This document shows, one piece after another, positions 29,253 to 37,869 of a stretch of DNA of 64,000 nucleotides. Both the position numbers and the translations under genes were made by a program. The notes beneath the pieces are model-generated. The model saw only the letters and a list, made by a program, of their open reading frames with translations. It searched no databases and was not told where the DNA came from. The number at the start of each line of letters is the position of its first letter. The stretch's first letter is position 1. Source of the stretch: Alphaproteobacteria bacterium (GTDB taxonomy: Bacteria; Pseudomonadota; Alphaproteobacteria; Caulobacterales; Aquidulcibacteraceae); assembly GCA_027488965.1 (NCBI GenBank), contig JAIYAO010000131.1, forward strand, positions 1 through 64,000, written 5' to 3'.

Positions 29253-30176
29253 ATGGAGACGCGCGCAAACTATGTGCTGCTCGGCGCCGTGACGGTCGCC
29301 GGATTTGCGCTGGTGATGTTGTTCGCCATGTGGCTCGCCCGCGCCACGTTCAACCGGGAGTTCGCCACATACGATGTGGTGTTCGACGGCCCCGCCCGCG
29401 GCATCGGCGCCGGTACGGAAGTGCGCTTCAACGGCATCCGCGTGGGCGAAGTCACCGACCTCTTCATGGATCCGGGCCAGGAAACAAACGTCGTGGCGCG
29501 CCTGCGGATCGGCGCCACGTGGCCGGTGCGCACCGACAGCGACGTGCGCCTCGAGCCGCTGGGCCTCACGGGCCTCAACCTCATCCAGATCAGCTCCGGC
29601 GAAGCCACGGGGCCGCTGTTGCGCCAGCGCATGGGCGATGCCCCGCCGCGCATCGCCGCCCGCGGCGCCGCCCTCGACCAGATCCTGGAGTCCAGCGAAA
29701 CCATCGCCCGTAACGCCACGGAGGCCCTGGCCGGCGCGCGCGACATTCTCAATCAGGAGAACGCCGCGCGCCTCTCGCGCATCCTCAAGAATCTGGAAGA
29801 TGTCTCCAACACGCTTTCCGCGGAGCAGGGCGCCATCAACAACACCGCGCGCGCAGCCGAGGAGTTGCGCGTGGCCGCCCGGCAGTTCACCGCCACGGCG
29901 CGAGAGTTCGAGCTTCTGGCCAAGGATGGCCGCCAGTCCATCGTGGCGCTCGACACCAACGCCAACCGCGCCCTCACCAGCATCGGGACCGCCGCCGAAA
30001 GCCTTGGCGCCGCGTCCACCTTCGCCTCCACCGGCGCGCTGCCGGAGCTCACCGCCGCCTCGCGCGACATGCGCCGCCTTGCGGTGACGCTGGAGCGGGT
30101 GGCCACCAATATCGAACGGTCCTCGACGCTGGCGTCGGTGGGCGAGCAGAAGCCGACAGTGAGGGTCAACCCATGA
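29253..30176 (+). CDS. mlaD: MlaD-type MCE-domain protein
   Basis: 307 residues. An N-terminal membrane helix (about 8-28, YVLLGAVTVAGFALVMLFAM) anchors it in the inner membrane. One MCE domain follows (about 38-115): YDVVFDGPARGIGAGTEVRF, NGIRVGEVTDLFMD, and LEPLGLTGLNLIQIS. A long alpha-helical region (about 150-290) rich in Ala/Glu/Asn ends the protein and would project into the periplasm as a helical stalk. It binds lipid in the periplasm between the permease and the outer-membrane side. Its stop overlaps the lipoprotein gene by four bases. Confidence 0.93.
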   Translation: METRANYVLLGAVTVAGFALVMLFAMWLARATFNREFATYDVVFDGPARGIGAGTEVRFNGIRVGEVTDLFMDPGQETNVVARLRIGATWPVRTDSDVRLEPLGLTGLNLIQISSGEATGPLLRQRMGDAPPRIAARGAALDQILESSETIARNATEALAGARDILNQENAARLSRILKNLEDVSNTLSAEQGAINNTARAAEELRVAARQFTATAREFELLAKDGRQSIVALDTNANRALTSIGTAAESLGAASTFASTGALPELTAASRDMRRLAVTLERVATNIERSSTLASVGEQKPTVRVNP

Positions 30177-30805
30177 AGCGTCTTGCAGGTCTTGCCGCGA
30201 TCGCCGCGCTGGCGCTCGGCGGCTGCGTGTCGCTGTTGCCGAAGCCGCCGCCGCCGCCGGCCATCTACAGCCTCCGCGCCGGTGCGGTGGAGCGGATGGC
30301 CGGGCCGCCGAAGGATCTGGTGATCGGCGTGACGGCGCCGGAGGCGCCGCGCTCGGTGGCGGGCGCCGACATCGTGTGGCGCACCGGCCCGCAGATCGCA
30401 TTCATGGAGCGCGCGGCGTGGGACGGTTCGGCCCCGGAGCTGCTGCAGGACATGCTGGTCGACACCATGGATCGCCGCGGCGGCGTGCGCGCCGTCACGC
30501 GGGCGGGCGGGGGCGTGCGCTCCGACGCCAATCTCACGTGGGATGTGCTGACGTTCGAGGTGCTGGAGGCGGATGGCAAGCTGGAAGCGCGCATCGAAGT
30601 GGTGGCCCGCCTCATCGACCTGCGCACGCGCGCGATCACCGTCGTGCAGCGCTTCAACGCAAACGCCCCGATCTCGGCGAGATCGGGGCGGGCTGCGGCC
30701 GCAGCGTTGGAGCGCGCCGCAGGCGCAGCAACCTTGCAGATCGCCGACTGGGCGATCGCGCAGGCGGAAGCGCCTCAGCCGAGTGCGGCGTCCACCAGCA
30801 GGTAG
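30173..30805 (+). CDS. ABC-type transport auxiliary lipoprotein
   Basis: 210 residues. KRLAGLAAIAALALGGC is a lipoprotein signal with the lipidated cysteine at 18, followed by a proline-rich linker (LLPKPPPPPAIY). The body resembles the ABC_trans_aux/PqiC family (YSLRAG, VGVTAPEAPRSVAG near 50, WDGSAPELLQDMLVDTMDRR, and the late VQRFNANAPISA). It probably helps pass lipid at the outer membrane for the MCE transporter. ATGA overlap with the MCE gene. Its last 31 bases overlap the end of the convergent coiled-coil gene. Confidence 0.88.
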   Translation: MKRLAGLAAIAALALGGCVSLLPKPPPPPAIYSLRAGAVERMAGPPKDLVIGVTAPEAPRSVAGADIVWRTGPQIAFMERAAWDGSAPELLQDMLVDTMDRRGGVRAVTRAGGGVRSDANLTWDVLTFEVLEADGKLEARIEVVARLIDLRTRAITVVQRFNANAPISARSGRAAAAALERAAGAATLQIADWAIAQAEAPQPSAASTSR

Positions 30806-32547
30806 GCGATCAGCACTGTCTTGCCGCCCGGCTGGGTGGCGAGGTCGGGCTTGGCGCGGAACGCGACGGCCTCATTGCGGGCATGCACATTGTGCTCGAA
30901 CAGGCGCTGCAGGCGGGCGACTGCGTCCGGCGCGGCGGCCGTCACGGCCTGGCGGCGCGAGGCGCCGCCCTGGCGGGCGCGGCTGGCGATGAAGTCGAGG
31001 TCGGCGGTGGCGAACACATCGCCGGCGCGCACGCCCACCTGCATCAGCATCTCGATGGCCTTTTCCGCCTGGCTCTTCTCGACCAGGTTGAACCGCTCTG
31101 CGGGGCCGGCGTCGTTGGCCGAGGCCGGCACAGCCCAGTTCTGGGTGTAGTCCGTGTTGGCGAAGCGCGGGGCTTCCACGGTCTCGGCGACGACCGCAGC
31201 GTAGGCGGGACGGCCGCCGGCGCTGGCGTACATCTTCTCCACCACGTGCTGGCTTTCGGCCACGGCTGCGGGCGCAGGTTCCGCCATGACGGGCTTTTGC
31301 GCGACCTGGGCGGCCCCTGCCATCGCCGAGAGGCGACGCTGGATCGAGGCGGCGTGACGGTCGGCGGCGGCCTGCGCCTCTTCGGAAGCGCGGCGCGCTT
31401 CGTCGGCGGCGTCCTTCAGCTTCGCCAGCGTGGAAACGGCGCTGTCCTCCATCGCCTGCGTTTCGCTGCGGATCATCTGTGCGACGCGGCGTGCGTCGGC
31501 GACGGCGCGCTGCGTCGTCTCACGAACAGCGCTTGCAGTGGCGTTGGCGGCCTGGGTGGCGTTCTCGGCGGACTGGCGGGCGGTATCGGTGAGCGTCGTC
31601 GCCTGGGTGAGGGCCTCCAGCGCCGACACGATCGTGCCGTCGAGGCGTTGGGCTGCGAGCTGCGTGGCGGTGGCGGCTCCGTCCATGGCTTCGGTGCGCT
31701 CGGCCATCAGGGCGGCGGAGGCGGCGAAGTTCGTGAGGTGCGACTGGAAGGTCTCGTCGGCGGCCACGTACTCCTGGCGCACGAGGCGGGAGGCCTCCCG
31801 CATGAGGCGGATCTGGCGGCCCACGTTCTCGCCCAGCACATCGGACTGCTGACGCAGTTCGGTGGTGAGATCCTCGAACGCAATCCGTTCGCTCTGCAGC
31901 GTGGCCGACAGCGTGCCCGCGCCGTCCTTGGCGCTGGCGACAGCCTGGTCGAACACCACCGCGTTGCGCGCGGCGGCGGCCTCCAGTTCGGCGAAGCGGT
32001 CGAGCGCCACTTCGACGACGGACTGCAGCGCGCCGATTTCGGCGCGGACGGTTTCGCCCAGCGAGCGGGCGCGGTCTTCCACGGCGTCGGCGGGCGCCAG
32101 AGCCTGGGTGGCGAGCTTCGCCAGCTGCGCAGTCTCGCGCCGCACGCGGTTGGCCTCGCGCGCCGCGGCGGCGGTGAAGAGGATGAGCAGTGCAGGCGCC
32201 AGCGCCACCGCCACAATGCCCACGAGTACCGCCGGGTGCTGGTACTGGAGGGCGTCGCGGCCGATGAATGCGAGCGGCGCGCCGAGCGCTGCGCCAATCC
32301 ACGCGAGCGCGCCCGTCACGCCCCAGAACCCCGCGCCCGCAGGGGCGGGGGTGTCTTCAACGGGATCCGACGCAAGCGCCTCGATCTCCGCGAAGGGGAT
32401 CATGGTTTCTTCGGCGCCGACGGAGGCCGCTTCCGGCGGGTCTTCCGCGGTCACGGCCGCGGCTTCCGCCAGGTCGCCTTCGCGCAGGGCGGCCTCAAGG
32501 TGGGCGAACTCTTCGTCGAGAGTTCCCGGTTTGACATCGTCGTGCAT
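30775..32547 (-). CDS. two-helix membrane protein with long coiled coil, paralogue of the gene at 32693
   Basis: 590 residues from ATG 32547. An acidic N-terminus (about 75 residues) precedes two membrane helices (near 76-96 and 104-127). Then come about 270 residues of alanine-rich heptad-like helix with few breaks (EIGALQSVVEVALDRFAELE, TQLAAQRLDGTIVSALEAL). After a low-complexity linker, a conserved C-terminal domain of about 95 residues begins at MQVGVRAGDVFATADLDFIA and ends LIAYLLVDAALG. The same plan, with recognisable identity in both the coiled coil (TASAVRETTQRAVADARRVA) and the C-terminal domain, is seen in the neighbour. TipN of Caulobacter, a pole-marking protein, has a comparable two-helix plus coiled-coil layout; the link is architectural only. 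Confidence 0.75.
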   Translation of the reverse strand: MHDDVKPGTLDEEFAHLEAALREGDLAEAAAVTAEDPPEAASVGAEETMIPFAEIEALASDPVEDTPAPAGAGFWGVTGALAWIGAALGAPLAFIGRDALQYQHPAVLVGIVAVALAPALLILFTAAAAREANRVRRETAQLAKLATQALAPADAVEDRARSLGETVRAEIGALQSVVEVALDRFAELEAAAARNAVVFDQAVASAKDGAGTLSATLQSERIAFEDLTTELRQQSDVLGENVGRQIRLMREASRLVRQEYVAADETFQSHLTNFAASAALMAERTEAMDGAATATQLAAQRLDGTIVSALEALTQATTLTDTARQSAENATQAANATASAVRETTQRAVADARRVAQMIRSETQAMEDSAVSTLAKLKDAADEARRASEEAQAAADRHAASIQRRLSAMAGAAQVAQKPVMAEPAPAAVAESQHVVEKMYASAGGRPAYAAVVAETVEAPRFANTDYTQNWAVPASANDAGPAERFNLVEKSQAEKAIEMLMQVGVRAGDVFATADLDFIASRARQGGASRRQAVTAAAPDAVARLQRLFEHNVHARNEAVAFRAKPDLATQPGGKTVLIAYLLVDAALG

Positions 32548-32692
32548 GATCGATCGCTCCAAGATCGGCCTGCGCCGTCGCGGTGTGCAACGGGGGGAGG
32601 GCTCGCGGATCAGGGGAAGCAATTCGGGCGCCAGACGAAAAACGCGCCGTGGTTCCCCACGGCGCGTCAATCATGTCCCCCGTGAGGGGCGC

Positions 32693-34762
32693 CTAGCTTG
32701 AGGCGGCGTCGATCAGGAGGAAGGCCCGGGTCTGGTCGGCGCTCATGGAGGCCCGGCCGCGGCCGAGCAGGTCGGCGATGCGGGCGCCTTCGGCTTCGAG
32801 GAAGCGGGCGGCTTCCTCGCGGGCGCGGGGGTCCGTATCGAACCGTTCGGCCAGCCGCAGCACCGCCTCGGGGGCCGCGTCGCGGACCGCGCGGCGCCGC
32901 GCCTGGGTGCCGTTGCGGGCGCGGGCCCCGATCCGGTCCAGCGCCGCCGTGGAGAACACCTCCGGCAGGCGCACCCCGATGGTCTCCATCATCTGGGCGG
33001 TACGCCCGGGGGTCGGGGGCGGACGGTCAAACAGGGGGTCGGCGGGGCGCACGGCGCCGATGGCGGCGGCCGGCGCGCTGTGGTGAAGGGAAAACGTCTG
33101 GGGCTGGGCGGCCCCCCGGGCCGAAACCGGCGCGGTCGCCGGCGCCGGCGGCTGCGCAAACGCGTGGGCGAAGCCGGGCATGGCGGGGGTCGCCGCAGCG
33201 GCGCTCATCGCCGGGGTCCGCGGGGGCTGCACGGGCGGAGGTTCCGGGGCACGGCGCACGGCCACAGGCGCCTCATACTCGTTGGGGGCGGCGGTCACGA
33301 GCGGCCGGCCGGCCGGCTCCCGCAACTGGCTGACGGCAGGCTCGGCGTCGACGCTGCGCAGCATGTCGCGCCAGCTCCAGCGGTCGGCGTTGCCCCGCTC
33401 GGCGTTGACCTTCTCTTCAAGCGTCGCCCGTCCGTCGGCGCGGGACTGGATGCGCGGGCCGATGCCGAACTGTTCGCCGAAGCCTGGGCGGCGCTGATCC
33501 GCCGGCAGGGCGGCGACCCGGGCCACCTGCTCCTCGAAGCGCTGGGCTTCCATCCGCTCCACGTCGCGACGGGCGGTTTCGGCCCGCGCCGCTTCCCGGG
33601 CTGCACGATCCTTGCCGCCCTGGATGAAGCTGAAGGTGCGGTTCTGGGCGGGTTTGCGGGAGGGCGGCGGCAGGGCGCCGGTCGCCTCGCGGGCGTCCAC
33701 GGCGGCGCCGCGGGCCGCTTCAGCCGCTTCGCGCAGGCGCTCCAGCGCCACGGCGGCTTCCCGCTCCACGGTCTGGGCCTCGGCGCGGATGAGTTCGGCC
33801 ACCCGGCGGGCATCGTCGATGGCGCGGTTGGTCGTCTCGCGCACCGCGCCGGCAGTGGTGTTGGCGGCCAGCGTCGCGGCCTCGGTGGATTTCTTGGCGG
33901 CCTCGGTGAGGCTGGTGGCCTGGGCCAGCGTGTCCAGTGCGCCCGACAGCGCGCCCTCCAGGCGCTGGGTGCTCTCGGCGGTGGAGGCGGCGGCCTGGGT
34001 CAGCAGGCCGGTGCGTTCGCCGATGGACTGGGCTGTGGCCCCGATCGCCTGCAGGCGGCCGTCCAGCACCTGGTCGACTGCACGCAGCTGCACTTCCGCT
34101 TCGCGGGCCGCCGCCGTGATCGAGTGGGACTGGCGTTGGATGGTCTCGCCCAGCCGCGCCACGTTGGTGTTGAGGTCGCCGGAGATCTGCATGAGCACCG
34201 CGCGCTCGCGCTCCAGACCGCTGATCATGGCGCCTGCGCCCTGTTGGGCGGTGGCGGCGGCCTGGTCGATGGCGGCCTTCTGGCGGGTGACGACAGTCTC
34301 CACCGCCGCGAGCTTGGCGAGGGCTTCCTCGAGGGACTTGTCGAGCGCCGCGATCTCCCCGCGCATGGAGATGCCAAGGCGGCGCGCCGCAGCCTCCGCT
34401 ACCGGGGACGGATTCATCATGCGGTCCGCCGCGTCGGCCAGCCGGCGCGCCTGCGCCTGCGCCCGTACGCCTTCACGCACTGCTGCGCCGGCAAAAAGCA
34501 GGAGGCCGGCGGGCAGGAGTGCGGTGAACGCCAGCGCCGCGCCCTGAATGAACGTCATGGCGCCCAGGGCGCCAAATCCCACGAGGGCCGCCGTCACGCA
34601 AAGCACCGCCGCCACCCAGGCCAGGGCCAGGAACGCGGCTGCGCGCGCCATCCAGCCGCCGGCCTGCGCCGTCTCCGCGGCGGGCTCCAGCGGGCGGTCC
34701 ATCACGGCGTGCTCGGCCGGGACCGGGGTGATGTCGTCGCGTTCCGGAATGATCCGCCCCAT
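32693..34762 (-). CDS. two-helix membrane protein with long coiled coil, paralogue of the gene at 30775
   Basis: 689 residues from ATG 34762. Membrane helices lie near 41-64 and 70-95 with few residues between them, followed by coiled coil from about 100 to 370. It contains TAGAVRETTNRAIDDARRVA, matching TASAVRETTQRAVADARRVA of the downstream paralogue. A proline- and alanine-rich stretch (about 470-590) leads to the shared C-terminal domain (IGVRLPEVFSTAALDRIGAR to AFLLIDAASS). The topology puts the coiled coil and C-terminal domain in the cytoplasm. The 145-base gap to the paralogue has no clear terminator, so both may share a transcript. Possible roles are cell polarity or envelope organisation; unproven. 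Confidence 0.75.
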   Translation of the reverse strand: MGRIIPERDDITPVPAEHAVMDRPLEPAAETAQAGGWMARAAAFLALAWVAAVLCVTAALVGFGALGAMTFIQGAALAFTALLPAGLLLFAGAAVREGVRAQAQARRLADAADRMMNPSPVAEAAARRLGISMRGEIAALDKSLEEALAKLAAVETVVTRQKAAIDQAAATAQQGAGAMISGLERERAVLMQISGDLNTNVARLGETIQRQSHSITAAAREAEVQLRAVDQVLDGRLQAIGATAQSIGERTGLLTQAAASTAESTQRLEGALSGALDTLAQATSLTEAAKKSTEAATLAANTTAGAVRETTNRAIDDARRVAELIRAEAQTVEREAAVALERLREAAEAARGAAVDAREATGALPPPSRKPAQNRTFSFIQGGKDRAAREAARAETARRDVERMEAQRFEEQVARVAALPADQRRPGFGEQFGIGPRIQSRADGRATLEEKVNAERGNADRWSWRDMLRSVDAEPAVSQLREPAGRPLVTAAPNEYEAPVAVRRAPEPPPVQPPRTPAMSAAAATPAMPGFAHAFAQPPAPATAPVSARGAAQPQTFSLHHSAPAAAIGAVRPADPLFDRPPPTPGRTAQMMETIGVRLPEVFSTAALDRIGARARNGTQARRRAVRDAAPEAVLRLAERFDTDPRAREEAARFLEAEGARIADLLGRGRASMSADQTRAFLLIDAASS

Positions 34763-34969
34763 CGCGCTGTCTTTCCCGTGGCGTCCGCCGGAGTCACCCG
34801 GCCATACGACCCGCAGGGGTCGCGCAGGGACGCGCGTAACGGAAACCCGGAAATCGTGTCAGGACAAGGGCGCCAACGCCCTCGCGCGCTTTCCTCGCCC
34901 CTCGATTGCGCAGAATACGCCAGAGGCGAACAACAAACCGTAAGCGTGCCGAAACTTCAGGCGGACGGC

Positions 34970-35185
34970 TCAGCCGTTGGGGCACGCGCCAGGCGATTGC
35001 AGCTCCATCCCGAAGCCGGCCACATTGAAACTCGGCGCCCGGGCGCTCGAACACATGGCGGGGGCGCTGTCTGCGCCCTTCACGGGGCAGGCCGCTTCCT
35101 CGGCGGCCGGGACGATGGTCACCCCGATCCAACCCAGCGCCAAGGCAATCACCAGGTCGCGTATCAGAACCACGACGCGGATCAT
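34970..35185 (-). CDS. small exported protein, unknown function
   Basis: 71 residues from ATG 35185. The N-terminus (MIRVVVLIRDLVIALALGWI, then GVTIVPAAEEA) reads as a signal peptide or membrane anchor. The remaining 40 residues carry three cysteines (AACPVKG, AMCSSAR, GACPNG at the end) and no recognised domain. GAGGGAG lies upstream of the start. A frame extended to 35326 would cross the Zur-like palindrome and is rejected. The small size and cysteines are compatible with a periplasmic or envelope protein; I cannot name it. Confidence 0.5.
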   Translation of the reverse strand: MIRVVVLIRDLVIALALGWIGVTIVPAAEEAACPVKGADSAPAMCSSARAPSFNVAGFGMELQSPGACPNG

Positions 35186-35327
35186 CTGCGACTCCCTCGC
35201 TCCCACAACCAAGCTTTTGCGCCCAACGCGTCCTGCGGGCAAGTCCTTGTCTCGCCCGGCCCGCCTGAATTCCGCGCCGGTGTGGCGACAGGGTTGACGG
35301 AGTACGCCTGATGGGGGAAGGTGCAAG

Positions 35328-35342
35328 CGTTACATTATAACG
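35328..35342 (+). promoter_or_regulatory. Zur-like palindrome overlapping a TATAAC -10 element
   Basis: CGTTACATTATAACG is a 15-base palindrome with one mismatched pair; its core matches the proteobacterial Zur box (GTTATANTATAAC) with one change. TATAAC at 35336-35341 is a good -10 hexamer, and initiation seven bases later falls on the A of ATG 35348, giving a leaderless transcript. No convincing -35 is seen. Confidence 0.5.
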
Positions 35343-35347
35343 GATCA

Positions 35348-35758
35348 ATGATGCTGGATGGACAGGCCCGCGCCGATGCCCTCGCGGCCCCTGCGCCGCG
35401 GGGCGGCGGGGCGCACTGGGCGCACGTGGCGATGGTCGCGCTGCACACCCTGTGCTGCGCGCTGCCTGTTCTGGCGTCGCTGATGGGGCTGGCCGCGAGC
35501 GCCGCTCTGGTCGGCGGCGTGCTGCGCATCCACGATGTCCTGCACGGTCGGGAGTTCATCCTGCTGGGGGCCTCCGCCGTACTGGTGGCGTTCGGCGGGT
35601 TGGCCGAGTGGCGGCTTTACGGGGCGGGTCGGCGGCGCATCTCGGTCCTGTTCGCCATTTCGTTGGCCTGTTTCGCGTTCAACGCGGCGATCGTGTTCGG
35701 CCACCGGGCCCGCGCGGCTGAGATGGTCGTCGCGCCCGTGGTTGCGCCGCTGGTCTGA
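35348..35758 (+). CDS. MerC-domain membrane protein, probably zinc-related
   Basis: 136 residues with four hydrophobic segments. The first carries the MerC-type cysteine pair in ALHTLCCALPVLASLMGLA; GLAASAALVGGVLRIHDVLH and LFAISLACFAFNAAIVFGHR follow. MerC proteins move soft metal ions across the inner membrane. With a Zur-like operator in front and no mer genes nearby, zinc homeostasis is more likely than mercury resistance, but this is inference. ATG 35348 follows the palindrome by five bases, so translation is probably leaderless; ATG 35351 is the alternative. Confidence 0.8.
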   Translation: MMLDGQARADALAAPAPRGGGAHWAHVAMVALHTLCCALPVLASLMGLAASAALVGGVLRIHDVLHGREFILLGASAVLVAFGGLAEWRLYGAGRRRISVLFAISLACFAFNAAIVFGHRARAAEMVVAPVVAPLV

Positions 35759-35774
35759 AGCCGCAAGGCGCGTG

Positions 35775-35802
35775 TTGCATTTCGGGGCGCCGCCGCTATG
35801 GT
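35775..35802 (+). promoter_or_regulatory. possible promoter of tRNA-Lys
   Basis: TTGCAT at 35775-35780 and TATGGT at 35797-35802 are 16 bases apart and lie about 60 bases before the tRNA. Weak but the best match in the spacer. Confidence 0.4.
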
Positions 35803-35864
35803 CCGCCCCCTTCGGCAGGCGCGCGAGTGAGTCGCGCACCTGAAGACGGGCCTCAGGGTTCGGC

Positions 35865-35940
<76 letters not shown>

Positions 35941-36063
35941 AGGTGCCTCATGGTTATGGGCGCACCACCGGGTCCGGCCCGGTTCACCACTCTCCGCCGC
36001 GCGGCTTTCGCGCCGGGATTTCCTCGCCCATAGTCTGCGCCAGACAAAGACTCCGGAGGGGGC

Positions 36064-36912
36064 ATGGGAGAGACGCCGTGGCAGGACTGGGTCGGGCGCA
36101 CCGACGTCCAGACCGACGTGATCACCGCGGCCCCGGTGCGGGCGCTCGCCGCCACGCTCAACCAGGCTGACGCCATCGCCGCCGAGGCGGGCGCGCCGCT
36201 GCCGCCGCCGTGGATCTGGCTGTATTTCCTGCCGTTTGCGCCCATGGCGGAGGTGGGCCCGGATGGGCACCCCAAACGCGGCGGGTTCCTGCCGCCCATT
36301 CCGTTGCCCCGGCGCATGTGGGCGGGCAGCGCGTGCACCTTCCACGCGCCCGTGCGCATCGGCGATACGGTGACGCGCACCTCCACCATCGCCAACGTTG
36401 CGGAGAAGTCCGGCAAGACCGGCGCCATGGTGTTCGCCACGGTGCGCCATGAGGTGCGCGTGGGAGATGTGCTCGCCATCGAGGAAACGCAGGACATCGT
36501 CTATCTGCCGATCCCGGACCGCTTCGCCCCGCCGCCGCCCACGCCGGTCCCCGCGTGCGACTGGCGAGAACCCGTCGCGATCGATCCCGTGCTTCTGTTC
36601 CGGTTTTCGGCGCTCACCTTCAACGGCCACCGCATTCACTATGACCGCACCTACGCCACCGAGGTGGAGAAGTATCCGGGCCTTGTAGTGCATGGACCGC
36701 TGCAGGCGGTGCTGTTGTTCGACGCTGCACGCCGCCACGCGCCGGGGCGAACGCCCACGCGATTTGCGTTCCGTGGTCTGCGGCCGCTGTTCGATTTCGA
36801 TGCGGTGACTTTGCAGGGCCGCGCGCGCGAGGATGGCGGCGCGGATCTCTTTTCCGCCAACGCAGAGGGCGCCATCGGCATGCAGGCGTCCGTGCACTGG
36901 GCGACGCCATGA
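36064..36912 (+). CDS. mesaconyl-C4-CoA hydratase-like protein (HTD2/FAS1-like hot-dog)
   Basis: 282 residues of double hot-dog type. WQDWVGRTDVQTDVITAAPV at the start and RFSALTFNGHRIHYDRTYA near residue 180-198 are typical of the 3-methylfumaryl/mesaconyl-C4-CoA and itaconyl-CoA hydratases, the latter stretch carrying the catalytic histidine and acid. Next to a CitE-like lyase and a gene closely resembling Mct, it most likely hydrates mesaconyl-C4-CoA to citramalyl-CoA. Its stop overlaps the lyase start by four bases. An itaconyl-CoA hydratase is the main alternative. Confidence 0.82.
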   Translation: MGETPWQDWVGRTDVQTDVITAAPVRALAATLNQADAIAAEAGAPLPPPWIWLYFLPFAPMAEVGPDGHPKRGGFLPPIPLPRRMWAGSACTFHAPVRIGDTVTRTSTIANVAEKSGKTGAMVFATVRHEVRVGDVLAIEETQDIVYLPIPDRFAPPPPTPVPACDWREPVAIDPVLLFRFSALTFNGHRIHYDRTYATEVEKYPGLVVHGPLQAVLLFDAARRHAPGRTPTRFAFRGLRPLFDFDAVTLQGRAREDGGADLFSANAEGAIGMQASVHWATP

Positions 36913-37841
36913 GCGCCGCGGCCCCGCCTCGGCTGGAGCGGTCGATCCTCATCGTGCCCGCCTCCAGTCCCGCCATGATCGCCAAGGCCGCCGCCGCGAC
37001 AGCGGACGCGGTGTGCATCGACTGCGAGGATGCAGTGGCGCCGGACCAGAAGGCTGCGGCGCGCGGCCATGCGGCGCACGCGCTCAACACGCTCGATTTC
37101 GGCGGCAAGTTGAAGCTCGTGCGCATCAACGGCCTCGACACGCCGTTCGCATATCGCGACGTGGTGGAGATCGTGGAGGCGGCGGGCGCGCGCCTTGACC
37201 TGATCGTCGTGCCCAAGGTCAACGGACGCGACGAGGTGCGCTTCGTCGATACGCTGCTGACGCAGGTGGAAGCGGCGTGCGGCCTTGCACGCGCCATCGG
37301 CATCGAGGCGCTCATCGAGACCGCTGCAGGCGTGCTCAACATCCGCGACGTCGTCACCGCGAGTCCGCGCCTGGAGGCGCTCATCTACGGATCGGGGGAC
37401 TACGCCGCGTCCGTGGGCATGCCGCTCGACGCCATCGGCGCCTTTGACGCGCATGATGCGCTCTATCCCGGCCATCGCTGGCATCACGTGATGGGGGCCG
37501 TGGTCAACGCCGCGCACGCGCACGGCCTGCGCGCCATCGACGGGCCTTTCGCGCCGTTCCGGGACGGCGAAGGTCTCGAGAAGGCGGCGCGCATAGCGCG
37601 TGTGATGGGCTTTGACGGCAAGTGGTGCATCCACCCCAGTCAGCCCGCCACGGTCGATGCGGTGTTCGCGCCGACGGCGAAAGAGATCGCCTTCGCACAG
37701 GAGGTCGTGGCCGCCTATGCGGAAGCCCAGGCGGCAGGCCGCGGGGCCATCTCCGTCCAGGGCCGGATGGTGGACGCCGCGAACCTGCGCATGTGCGGGG
37801 AAATCCTGGCGCGCGCGCGTCTCGCGGGTCTCGTGAAATAG
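36909..37841 (+). CDS. CitE-like CoA-ester lyase, probably citramalyl-CoA lyase
   Basis: 310 residues, HpcH/HpaI-CitE barrel. The start RSILIVPASSPAMIAKA, the metal-site CIDCEDAVAPDQKAAAR, EALIETAAGVLNI and IYGSGDYAAS carry the arginine, glutamates and aspartate that hold magnesium and the CoA ester in this family; GKWCIHPSQ is the usual late motif. In this setting it should split (S)-citramalyl-CoA to pyruvate and acetyl-CoA, though malyl-CoA lyase activity is possible. It overlaps the hydratase gene and is 28 bases before the CoA-transferase-family gene, with a GGAGG site in that gap. Confidence 0.85.
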   Translation: MSAAAPPRLERSILIVPASSPAMIAKAAAATADAVCIDCEDAVAPDQKAAARGHAAHALNTLDFGGKLKLVRINGLDTPFAYRDVVEIVEAAGARLDLIVVPKVNGRDEVRFVDTLLTQVEAACGLARAIGIEALIETAAGVLNIRDVVTASPRLEALIYGSGDYAASVGMPLDAIGAFDAHDALYPGHRWHHVMGAVVNAAHAHGLRAIDGPFAPFRDGEGLEKAARIARVMGFDGKWCIHPSQPATVDAVFAPTAKEIAFAQEVVAAYAEAQAAGRGAISVQGRMVDAANLRMCGEILARARLAGLVK

Positions 37842-37869
37842 CCGGGCCAACCGGCGCGCGGAGGAAACG

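Noticed and set aside
35348-35758. Mercury resistance locus around the MerC-type gene
   Set aside because: No merA, merT, merP or merR next to it; the upstream palindrome resembles a zinc regulator site instead.
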